Assembly (NCBI GenBank): GCA_029465975.1
Contig: CM055740.1
Coordinates: forward strand, 7,898,234-7,962,233
Direction of reading: 5' to 3'
Source: Dallia pectoralis
Lineage: Eukaryota > Chordata > Actinopteri > Esociformes > Umbridae
Length of the DNA stretch: 64,000 bases
The notes beneath the pieces are model-generated. The model had not been told where the DNA came from, searched no databases, and saw nothing but the letters and a program-made list of their open reading frames with translations. Positions 11,826 through 24,500 of the stretch are shown here, one piece after another. The translations under genes and the position numbers were made by a program. The number at the start of each line of letters is the position of its first letter. Position 1 is the first letter of the stretch.

Positions 11826-14800
11826 TTGTCTGTAGTCTTTGACGGTGGGCAGATGTCTCCCAGAACAACAGGGTGGACTTAGTTTTATCAGTTTAATTGT
11901 TTATTGAATCAGTCCGCCGCTGCTGTAGCATTGATCACATCAGATGAGCATTTTTAAACTAGACAGTGTAGAGTTTTAATAATAGACATTCATTAATATC
12001 ATGTCGGATACATTAGGTCAAGGTAAGCACGGAATACCCTCCTGTGTGTAGCGGTGTTTTCTATTGAACACCTTGAGTGACTCACTGAAGGTGGCAGCCT
12101 AATCTGTAATTTGCCTGCTTTCTTCCATGCAGCAGAGCTGGGCACCTGGCCAGGCCAAGATCCCATGTGAGCTGACAGCCTGGCTGCGTCTGTCTGGAAA
12201 CTCTTCTAGGGGCTCGCAAATGTGCGCTGGAGCGAGGGACCTGGACTAGTTTTAGTAGCCTGAACTAATAATAATGCATCTTAAAGATTTATTAAATGCA
12301 TACAGTGGTTTTGTAGCTTTAAATTACAAAATGAGATTTTTAGAAAAACAATTCATCATCTCTCTTTTATTTGTGCTGCACATCACCCTGATATGGAGTG
12401 GATGGAGGTGTGGTCACATCCCTCTGATATGGAGTGGATGGAGGTGTGGCCACATCCCCTTAATGTGGAGTGGATGGAGGGGCGGTCACATCCCCTTAAT
12501 GTGGAGTGGATGGAGGTGTGGTCACATCCCCTTAATGTGGAGTGGATGGAGGGGCGATCACATCCCCTTAATGTGGAGTGGATGGAGGGGCGGTCACATC
12601 CCCTTAATGTGGAGTGGATGGAGGTGTGGTCACATCCCCTTAATGTGGAGTTGATGGAGGGGCTGTCACATCCCCCTAATATGGTGTGAGTGGAGGGAAA
12701 TTGACACTAATGTATTTGTTCTGCTCAGTTGTGCACCGGGGCCTCCCACTCCTCGTTCTATTTTAGTGAGGACCCTGGCGCTGTTCAGGGAAGGAGGTTG
12801 TACCAGCGTTGTATGAGATCTGTAGTTTCTAGGCAATTTCTCACATAGAATAGGCTTACTTTCTTCAAGGATAAACTGACACGTTTTAGTGGAAAGTTCT
12901 TTGATTCTATATATTTTGAGCCTGTAATCCAAACCTAGTTAGTTGTATTGCTTCTTTAATAACATTTTCCGATGTGCTAATATAATTGCAAAGGGACTTT
13001 CTAATGACCAATTCACCTTTTAAAATGATTCACTTGGATTAGCAAACACAACGTGCCATTGGATCACAGGACTGTTTGGACTTGTTACTGTAAATGGGCC
13101 TCTACACCAGCTTCTATAATAAACAACAGTAACAACGTCAACAATGTATTGCTGAGCCATTTGATGTTATTTTGATGGACAGAAAATGTGCAATTTCTTT
13201 CAAATACAAGAAATGTTCTCGGTGACTCCAAACCTTTGAAAGGTATTGCATATTGCTAAAATTACTAAAAAGTACTTTAGAGAAGTATAAAATATTAAAA
13301 GCACACATTTTACTGGATATTTTAGCCTAGGCTGTTATTTCAGGTCCATGGTGCTAGCTATCCTGGTGCCTGTGCTAGTGTAAAGATGTGGATCACCAGT
13401 TCCAGTTATATATCTTTACAATATGTACCTATAATAATATGACATTGTTACGTTCTATCTTAGAGACATGTATTCACATTCATATTGAGCCATTTGTCCC
13501 AACTTCTGACGCTGGCTTTTCCGTCCCTTTTTGATATCAGGGTGGAACCCATTCCGTATGACGCTCCGAAACCCCCCGGTCACACACGTTTCGTCTGTGT
13601 CTCAGACACGCACTCCAGGACAGATGGGATACAGATGCCGTACGGAGACATCCTGCTCCATACGGGAGACTTCACTGAACTGGGACTACCATCTGAGGTC
13701 AAGAAATTCAACGATTGGCTGGGTAGAGACACACGCTGTTTGTATCTTGCTCCTAACGTTTCTATACCGTGCAAACGCCTTCGTCTATTCCCGTCTAATC
13801 AAATGTCATGGCGTTTTGTCTCTGAATGTTGTAACTCGGTCTTCCTTATTTGGTTTACACACTCAACATTTATAGATTATGAACCCCGGAAATAGGCTGT
13901 AGGCAGGTAGGTCAGCAAGGCTAGTGGAAAATGGATTGGAGCTGTCAATTTGAGCTCCACATATAACTGTCTTACCCTGGAAATGGAAGGGGTTAGTGGG
14001 ACAAAGGATTTCTATGTCTCCCAAAAAAATTAAAGGTTACATCAAAAATGGCCCTTTGTTTCCTTGAATGGTTGTACTTTGGCCGGCTTACTAAGGTCTT
14101 CTTCACTTAATGCTCGGTGGAAAGTGGGATGAAGAGTTCAACGTGATCTGTAGAGGTCAAGAAGATTTCCCATTTTTTTTATTTGGGCAGTTTTACTGTT
14201 ACGGACCCCTACCGTAACCTTGCAAGACGTATTTTTATTCTTGTGAATGAATATTGATTCCCCAACTGGGCTAGACGCCGTCCGAGAAACCCTGCTGCCG
14301 GCTACTGATACAAGCGCCGTTGTTTAAAACGAGTGCAAATGGCATGTCACCTCACTCACGTTGATCTGTGAAAGACCTCTCGCCACCCTCACCGAACCCT
14401 TGTGTTTTTGCCCTGCCCGCCCTACAGGGAGTCTGCCGTATGAAGTCAAGGTGGTGATTGCCGGGAACCACGAACTGACGTTCGACAAGGACTTCATGGC
14501 CGAGCTTGTCAAGCAGGATTACTACAGATTCCCCTCTGTCTCCAAGCTGAGACCGGAGGACTTTGACAATGTTCGAGCCCTCCTGTCGAACTGCACGTAC
14601 CTGCAGGACTCCGAGGTCACGGTCAAGGGGTTCCGAATATACGGGGCACCGTGGTGAGTCTCCGATTGGGATAAATGTCATAACTCGGTTTGTTTCGAAG
14701 CTTGTTATGGATTTGTTGTATTGTAGTTATGTTTTTGTTTGTGCGTTTTTGTATTACTTCGTTTGCCAACACCCGAAGGACAAACTGTCTCCTAAGTGTG

Positions 14801-17800
14801 CGGCTGGCGGGTCAAATATACCGAAAAATAATTGAGATAATGGAGTAAGATAATGTCGTGATGCTGCAGTGCAGATGAGAGTGGAGTTGGCTCACTCATA
14901 AAGTTCCTGAATTATGCTGATTTGTTCATAGTATTGAGATCTGTCAGACACAGTCCAATATGTGCGGGTACTGCGGTTTATTGCTATCTCCCATCTTCAC
15001 TACCTCTGACCGAGCAAGGGCAGTGCCTTGTTTTGAATTGGTCTATTTAACAGATATGAGCGTGGTCTAAGAGGTGTGTTTGTGTGTGTTAGGGCTGTGA
15101 CGGTATGGGAATTTTTCTTACCGCGGTGATGAAGCAACAAGAATCGCGATTTGGCGGTTAACCCCCCCCCCCCACCCCGGATTGGCCGATAAACAAATCT
15201 GTTTAAAATTATCTATCTGTCCACAGTCGGCACGCAGCTTCAGTTGTTTGTCTGCTTGAGCAGGACACGCAAACGAACCGGTTGCACTGCGCACAGTGTT
15301 CATTAGTCTTGTTACGAGTGTACATGAGACAGCAGCAAACTAACCCGGTTAAACTGCGCACAGTGTTCAAATAGATCAGACCAAAACCTGTCCAGTTTAA
15401 TAAAGATCGGACCATAACCGGTCCAGTTTGATATAGATCGGACCATAACCGGTCCAGTTTTATGCTCTTTCTGCCGTATGCCCCCCGGACTTATGTATGT
15501 CCCACGTCCTTCTGTGTGCATGAGTGATTTCATTTATCGCCCATTTGTAGTAAGCCTATTAATAATTATTGTTTATATTCGTTTAACTTCGATACAAAAC
15601 AATATTTTGTTGAAGTCTCTTGTAGGCTATATGAATACACTGTGGTTCATTCGTTATTAATTATTGAGTGCAATAGGCGCATGACACATGAATGGGGCTG
15701 TATGTATTTGGCGGAATTCGTTCTGTTTATTTAGTGAAACATATTTCTTTATAACCTTACCTCTTTTTTCTAGTTCAACCAAGCCAATCAGACTATTGTC
15801 TATATGTGTTCTCGTAGTATTTGTGTGTCGCACATTCAACCATTGCCATCATAGATAGGCTCAGTGAAGTGTGATCGGTGTCTGGGTACCGCAATTAGGG
15901 TACCAACGCCCAGCGGCGTGGGATTTTGGCGACAGGAAGGCAGTTAAGGTTTCAAAAAACATGTAAATAGTAGATTTATATATTTTTCGGTTTTTGATTT
16001 TGCAATTCTGAAAACGGGACAAGGTAAAATGCACGTATTTAGGAAAAGTCATGGAAGGACGTCGGCTGTAGCTTTTCAACATTATATATGTATTTTAATT
16101 ACTAACCGCTGTGTGTTTTCGGACAAATTAAGTTAATTAAAAATCAGACACACACAAAAAAAATCCCCCATATGTTTAATGGACTGTCCCTCCCTTGCGC
16201 AGGAAGCGTGTTTTTTCCCCAGAAGCCCTTGAACATAGGACTCGCGGAAAAAGTAAATTAGTTTAATAGTTCAAATCCTACACCATATGCAGTCCTGTAA
16301 CTTTCAGATTAAAAAAATCATGTGCGGTGATGACCTCGCACCGCGGTAGGCATCTCATTACCGCGGTATTGCGGTGATGCGGTTATTGTCACACCCCTAG
16401 TGTGTGTGTGTGTGTGGGTCCAGTCTCGCCATGTCCCCTCTTTAGACATGTCCTGGCATGACACAGGCTGCCGTTGGGACAGACAGGTTCTTTCAAAATA
16501 CTCCGCCCCATGCTGTTACGTCATCACACCCATATCATGGTATTTATCTCCCAGTCACAGTTATCCATTAGCTCCTCTGGATGCGTACTGCGCTGTGGTT
16601 TCTGCTCTCCAGTTGGGAGATGAGACTTGGAGCTGCCGCTGACGGACTGATTGAATTATGGCGTGAGATTGTGGCGTTTCATCTTTGTTTGATAGAGAAA
16701 TACATCTTCAAGTCTGTCAAGATGCTTTGAATGTTGTTCCTCAGTTCACCTGATTTTTATTAAAGCAGTTTATCTGTAAGGTAAAAAAGGAATAAAAAAA
16801 AACCATTATAAATATAAAAATATTATAAAAACTATTATCCTTTCTAGGCCTTGTGGAAAAAACGTACAGCGTTATCCCATCATTCAATTCTTACATAATT
16901 TTTTACGTGTTTTGTACAGGTTTACACCACCTCTATTTTTTGCCATCAATCTAAACACTGTGCCTCATAACGATAGCGTGAAATCTTAGTACGAAATCTC
17001 TGCCAGTTGAAAATATATTTCTATTTGTACATCTCATGTACATACATATTCAGACTCTTTGTCCTGATACTCCAAATTGTGCACAGATGCATCCGCTGTG
17101 CTTTATTTGTCATTGAGATGACCTGTGATGTCTTCTGCACTCAATTGGAGTCCACCAGGTCCCGCATTTAACGGCTAGTTTAAAGAACTCTCCGTAGAAC
17201 TCTGATTTAATTGTGTCAAGGCAGAGGTCTGGGTAAAGTTATTAAATAATTGGTTAAAGGGTTGAACGTTGCCAGGTGTACAGTGGGCTTCATTATTGCG
17301 AAATAGAAGTTTGCTAGAACTCCATCAATGACGCCTTTATAATGCAATGGTTATCGACGGAGCCACATGTGAGTAATGACATGTCACCTGAAATTTGCCA
17401 AACAGCACATGAAGGACAGAGCGTGATCTTGTCATCCTGTTTTGCTCACTACAAACTCATACTTAGGCCTGAATGCCAGGTGCTACTACATCTGCTGAAA
17501 ACGGGACCACTTAATCGCCTGGCGAATACCCTCGCTAGAGTGATGCATGATGGGAGCTACATGCTATCGGGATGCTTTTCAGCAGCGAGGACCGAGGGAC
17601 TAAACGTGATTTAGGGATGAATGTAAGGAGCAAAATATGGATAAATCCTTATCCAGAGCACACGGGACCTCGTACTGTGAAGTAAAGATAAATTTTCCGG
17701 CGTAGAAATCACCCAAAGCACACAGCCAATACACTGCAGTTGTGGCTAAGTGACTAGTCTGGGAATGTCCTTGAGTGGCCACAGCCGGGACTTGACCTTC

Positions 17801-18470
17801 ATGGTACATCTGTAGCATTTGGCTGAATACAATTAAAGTTCCAGGTTTTAGCCACTAGCTAATAATTGAAGAGGTGTGAATAGTTACGTTCACTATACTT
17901 TCAAACTGATGACGTCCTCATAAGGATTTTCAGTAAAGTGCACCATAACTGAACAACACCTTCAGAGTGCCTTCATTTTTCCGATTTACATTGGGTGTAT
18001 GGGGAGTGGATTTTCTCCAAAACCGAATGAAAAGGATCCAGTGTTCCGGGGCAAAATGTAACCAGTTTTGTGTGAATAATGAGTTTCTCAAAAGAGTTAG
18101 TCATTTTTCCATCTAACTATTTAATATTTAACCTATACATTCTTTTTCAAGCCATCTCAACATATTATTTACTTTTAAGACAACACAACACATTTGTATT
18201 ACTTTTTTAAATGTGTTTATTTGCAGTCAGCGTTATTTACTTTTCTCTGGTGGTCTAGGTCTTCACTGTTATTCTCTGCAAGGACATTTTTTTGAGAGGG
18301 GATATTGACCTTTTTAATATGCTAGAATAGCAAATCCTAACCCAGAGCTGTGAGGCCTTGGGTGGCTTTAGAGTGTCAGTGCCAGAGCAAGGGAATCAAG
18401 CCATTATGAGTCTGCCTGACCTGACTCTGGCCTCCACTACTCCCTACTGGCCGACTCAGAGAGAGAGAGA

Positions 18471-18512
<42 letters not shown>

Positions 18513-21500
18513 GACAGATGCATAGCAAAACAAACACACACACACACACACACACGCAGACAGATGCATAGCGAAACAAACACACACACACACACAGGCA
18601 ACTAGACTGACCCCAGACTTATTTCATAGGCTCCCTTCCTAGAGGATCTAATATTATTTGAACCACACACCCCATCTAACTGTGTTGCTGTTCATCAGCT
18701 CCTAAACAGAACCACACGCTCCATCTAACTGTGTTGCTGTTCATCAGCTCCTGAACAGAACCACACGCCCCATCTAACTGTGTTGCTGTTCATCAGCTCC
18801 TGAACAGAACCACACACTCCATCTGACTGTGTTGCTGTTCATCAGCTCCTGAACAGATCCACACGCTCCATCTGACTGTGTTGCTGTTCATCAGCTCCTA
18901 AACAGAACCACACGCTCCATCTGACTGTGTTGCTGTTCATCAGCTCCTAAACAGAACCACACGCCCCATCTAACTGTGTTGCTGTTCATCAGCTCCTGAA
19001 CAGAACCTGGCTGAAAAGCTACAACTAAATAAAACGACATTATGATAATGTAAACGAGGGCAGTTGTTCTTTTCGGTCTTCCTTTTTTATTCTGGTCCAG
19101 TCAGTTATTACACAGTGTTGACTTCTCTGGGTCGATTGTCATTGAGGTGGGAACTTTGGTAGTTTAATTATGTTGTGTGCTTTTCACACGGTGCTGATTC
19201 CAATGGTGAACGTGAGATGCTCCTCAAAACCCATCCCATGAGCCAAGTGCTGCATCGAGCCTGTTTCACTCCCAGAGCAGTGCTGAATCAAACGAGTATC
19301 ACGACCGGAGGTGCAGAGGACGTCAATTGGAGCAATCCAGCTGCCAGGGTGCATGATGGGAGGTCTGAGGCGGTCTACTGGAGCTCTGGTGTTGATGTTG
19401 GTACCAGGGAAATTTCTCAGACTTTCCAACCAGCAGGAAGCGTTTGTTGTTCTGACACATCCTGGTTCCTTTGTTGTTTTGTATGTATCAAATCCTGGTC
19501 ACGACTCCTGCACCCCCGTAGGGACAGCAATCCCCGCCGGCCTTGGTGACCCGTTCCACCTCAGAACTCATTGGTTACAGCGGACATTACCACTGCTCAC
19601 AGAGTTCAGCCAGGCTTGACCCACACTGCTCTAGGTCTCAGGGTGAAGACTTTACTGACACCTTTACTGACACCTCTAATGGAAATGTTTCTTTTTTGGA
19701 TGGGGTGGGGTTGACCTGAAAAAAACTGTTGTTAAATAACTAATTAAACTCCCTTTCGACTTGAAGCGTCAGCGTTTGTAGGTTTAATTACAGACTCAAA
19801 ATGGCCTGAAACTAAGAGCTTTCTTCGTTTGGAGGAATACAGGCAATTCCATGCAAGATATTGCCAAGAAACTGCAGATCTCATACAACGCTCACTACGT
19901 CCGTCCGTCCGTCCGCCGCTCACTTTTGCTGTAGTTTGTGTCCATTGTTGCGGTGCTGAGCCGGCTACTCCACAGGATCCTCAGCTTCAGAGGAAGACAG
20001 CTGAAACGTCAGAGCCTGGGGAAATCAGTCGGGATCCGTTCTTCCTCAAAACAAAGCTGCGTTAAGTTCAGTGCAGATGTCCAACCTCTGAGGACATTCA
20101 CAGAGAACATCCACACAGGACCAGACGCTACTATGCCCTACAAGCCCGTGCTGACATCGCTGGTTCTGATCTGACCATTGACGCGTCAGTGTTAATTAGC
20201 CGCCCGTGACTGCTACACTCCTCAGATCTCTTGAGCGCTGCCCGGCTCTGGCTTTAGCCCAGTGCTGTAGGCTCTCACGCAGCAGCGGGTTGGCAGTCTC
20301 AACTGGGGCACCAGGACAGAGTCCAGGCGGTCCCAAGGGGAGATACAGGGGGCCGGGCTGCACCATCAATTGCATTCACATTGGGTTTGTTTGTGCCATT
20401 TCCATATCACCAGCAATGCAAATTGCATGCGCCATTTTGTAAGGCCACGCGGGTCGTGTGTGTGTGATGTCAGCGTTCAAAGTTTACTTTGTTACTCTTC
20501 TCTCCCTGGTGGCTGCTTTTCAGACACACTAAGAACCCCCCGTCACTCAACAGGGTTCTCGCGGTTTGATCGAATATATTTTCTGCCTTTGGTTCTGTTG
20601 TGGTTAAATGCCATTTTTAACAGACTGTTCCAAACCATAACCATGCTGCACTCTGTTCCACTCTGCGTCCAAATGAGAAACCTGGTCTTTTTTCGATTTC
20701 AAACATGTGTATGTGTATTCTCGAAGATTTGGAGGAAAGAAATGTCTCTTATGAGGCCCACATTGTTCCACCCTAGCAGGGGGCGGTGGGTACATGGAGG
20801 AGGTCCCATAGTCTAGGTCGGACAAGCAGCCCTGCTCAGGCTGAGAGTGGAAAAACAGGGGCCATTTAACTTATCTGTGTCAGCTTGAATAATGATCCAG
20901 TTTTAATGTTTCTTCAGAAAATAATTTACTGCAGGACCTCTCAATCAAGATGATTTAATTGTTGAAGGTTCTACCCAAGCATATGAAATGATCACTGCCG
21001 GGCAGAGTACGGAGGCTGTACGATTACTACCCAGGAGTTAACCAGAGTACGGAGGCTTTACTTTTACTACCCAGGAGTTAAGCAGAGTACGGAGGCTGTA
21101 CTATTACTACCCAGGAGTTAAGCAGAGTACGGAGGCTGTACTATTACTACCCAGGAGCCAGCTAGAGACATAGCACCCCTCTGCCACCACCCATAGTCTG
21201 GTACCCCTTTACCACCACCCAGAGTCTGGGTACCACTGTAACACCCAAAAGCTAGCTGGAACCTTAGTACCCCAACAACAACATCATAATAAAGTTTATT
21301 GCTGTACATCAAAAGCATTTTAATGAGCTTCCATCCAGCCTCACAATGTAATGGCCTGTGAAATAACCAACCAGAGCAGTGCCCTTTACCAGCATGAATA
21401 TTAAGTGGCTCATTTGCCTAACCAGGGTCAGTTCCTAGCCTGAGGACCCTGGATACGAGGATGGATGTGGTGTGTGTTTGTGTGTGTGTGTGTGTGTTGC

Positions 21501-24500
21501 CTACTGATGATTACTTCCAGGTTTGAATTAAGAGGTTGTAATGGTTTGAATGAAAGCTGATCATACCGCTGGATGACATTGACACACAGGGGTCAGTGCT
21601 GTAGAATAGCACCTACTCTGTGGTGTTGAGTGCTTCAGTGGACCAGAGCAGTGTCACAATCGGCCTGACTGGATACACTGACTGGCGAGGTTCGGTGCCT
21701 TAAGCCAATGCCACCCCACCGGGCCAGGACCGATGACATGTAGATACAGAACAGACTATGGCTTTACAGAGAAACATGCAGCAGTTAGTCCCTTTTGCTT
21801 TTCCATGTCTGTTTTGTGACTGACAGACTAGCAGTCCACAGGCATTATAGACTGACAGGCAAACCTGAGCCCTGAGTTTCCCTCACAATACTACCTTTGG
21901 TGCCACACACACCCACCCCATGCCCTTTATTAAAGTTTAGTGCTACTACAGATGGTCCTGATTATTGGGCCAGGGTTAGGTCATTATTTTAATGTGATCG
22001 GTTATCTGTCTAAAATTGTAATCAGTAACGTGTTAAAAGCTTGCAGCTATCCCTGGGATGCATGTTTTGCAGACAAGAACCGGTCATACAATATTGTTTG
22101 GATAAAGGGCGGTTGGAGTGCACGGGGTGGGTCGTTGAATGACAGCACATGGCCTAGCAGTGTTTTTTTCTTACTTCTATGCCTCCGTTGCATCTTGTTC
22201 TGAGAGAACTCAATGCAAACTGGATGTCAAAGAGGCATTTTCACACCACGTCTCCCAAGAGTGTTAATATGGAGGTGCGATATTAAAAAGGAAATCGCCC
22301 AAAAATGTTATGGAATGGACAGAATTTGCACGAGAATTCGCCAAAAAAGAATGGTGATTTAACAGGGCCCTAAATGAAACTTGATGCCACTGTAGTACTA
22401 TTTGCGGGGGACTGAATACAACAGAATGTGGATTTTATATACATTGGCATGTTGGAATACTCAGCCTAATTAGAATTAGATGGGTGTAGCTTGAAAATGT
22501 TTTTGGGTGGACTGAATATATCAGTCTTGAGTCAAAACACGGAATGTTGGTTCGGAAGAAATGTGTCATTTTGAAAGATCATTTGACAGTATTTTTGTGT
22601 CATTAGAAAGTATTTCTGTCTGTTGTTATTTCAAAGAGGATAAGTTACTGTTCTGAATCCAACGCCCATCATTAGTCTGAATAGAGTTATGGCTCGAGGC
22701 AGAACCGTTCTGTTCAGGTGACAATGGTTTCACCTGTGTAAAATATATATCATAAATAAACCTCATAATCCGACTTGAACAATGTATAGACAGGTTGTCA
22801 AAAGAATATAAGACAAAAAGAGACCATATTGATATGTTCACATATTCACCCAATATGGTGAGAGCTATTGCTACTGAAACCTGGCAAAAAAGGTCAGATT
22901 AAATGCATGAAGTTGGACTATATGTAATATCCAATGTTTAGTTGACCTACATTGGCCTTTGTTAGGCGTCATGCTTTGACACCACAGGCTGCAGTGATAT
23001 TATATATATAGTCCGTAGCCTTTGCTGTATGTACGTTTTAAGAGTTTGTCACAAGTGCATCTGCTCACTCCGTAGTGATTCTGATAAATACTCATCAAAT
23101 ATGTTCTGGTTTTTTTCACTCCAGTTTAGGCAATAATGTCATACTGTAAGTTGAAACCAGAATCGAACACAAGAACCTGATGTTAACTGATTGAGGCATT
23201 TTTTATTATTAGTTCAGGATATTTCATTTTAATCAGATCTTGCTCCAGGGTGTCTCCAGACGTCTAATCTTCATAACCAACCTTGGAGTCCATGTGAAAT
23301 AAAACGTCTATCTGAATATTATTAATACCCCAGTTGACACTAGTCGTCTGGCCAAAATGTATGCTTAACTACTGGTAAAATGAAATATCCTTCTGGGTGT
23401 AAGGACCTAATGGATAATACGGAGCATGGTTTAATTTGGAAGATATAATTATGATGACTATTGGGTATAATTATTATTATTATTTTTGGGGGCAGGTGTA
23501 AAATAATTATTATTATTATTGGGGGGCAGGTGTATAATAATAATTATTATTATTATTGGGGGGCAGGTGTATAATAATAATTATTATTATTATTGGGGGC
23601 AGGTGTATAATAATAATAATTATTATTATTATTAACGGGGGCAGGTGTATAATAATAATAATAATTATTATTATTAACGGGGGCAGGTGTATAATAATAA
23701 TAATTATTATTATTATTAACGGGGGCAGTGTATAATAATAATAATTATTATTATTATTAACGGGGGCAGGTGTATAATAATAATAATTATTATTATTATT
23801 AACGGGGCAGGTGTATAATAATAATAATTATTATTATTATTAACGGGGGGCAGGTGTATAATAATAATAATAATTATTATTATTATTGGGGGGCAGGTGT
23901 ATAATAATAATAATTATTATTATTATTAACGGGGGGCAGGTGTATAATAATAATAATAATTATTATTATTAACGGGGGGCAGGTGTATAATAATAATAAT
24001 TATTATTATTATTAACGGGGGCAGGTGTATAATAATAATAATTATTATTATTATTAACGGGGGGCAGGTGTATAATAATAATAATTATTATTATTATTAA
24101 CGGGGGGCAGGTGTATAATAATAATAATAATTATTATTATTAACGGGGGGCAGGTGTATAATAATAATAATTATTATTATTATTAACGGGGGCAGGTGTA
24201 TAATAATAATAATTATTATTATTATTAACGGGGGGCAGGTGTATAATAATAATAATAATTATTATTATTATTGGGGGGCAGGTGTATAATAATAATAATT
24301 ATTATTATTATTATTGGGGGGCAGGTGTATAATAATAATAACTATTATTATTATTAACGGGGGGCAGGTGTATAATAATAATAATTATTATTATTATTAT
24401 TGGGGGGCAGGTGTATAATAATAATAACTATTATTATTATTAACGGGGGGCAGGTGTATAATAATAATAATTATTATTATTATTATTGGGGGGCAGGTGT

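Larger units (their letters stand above)
11089..13540 (+). other. mpped2: mpped2 intron 1
   Basis: GTGAGT donor, TTGATATCAG acceptor. It contains a (CT)n run at 11790-11823 and a 36-bp minisatellite at 12391-12690. Nothing else was recognised. Confidence 0.9.

Noticed and set aside
13485..13895. 136-codon frame containing mpped2 exon 2 with a longer C-terminus
   Set aside because: Splice donor at 13723 and continuity with exon 3 show that the downstream part is intron.
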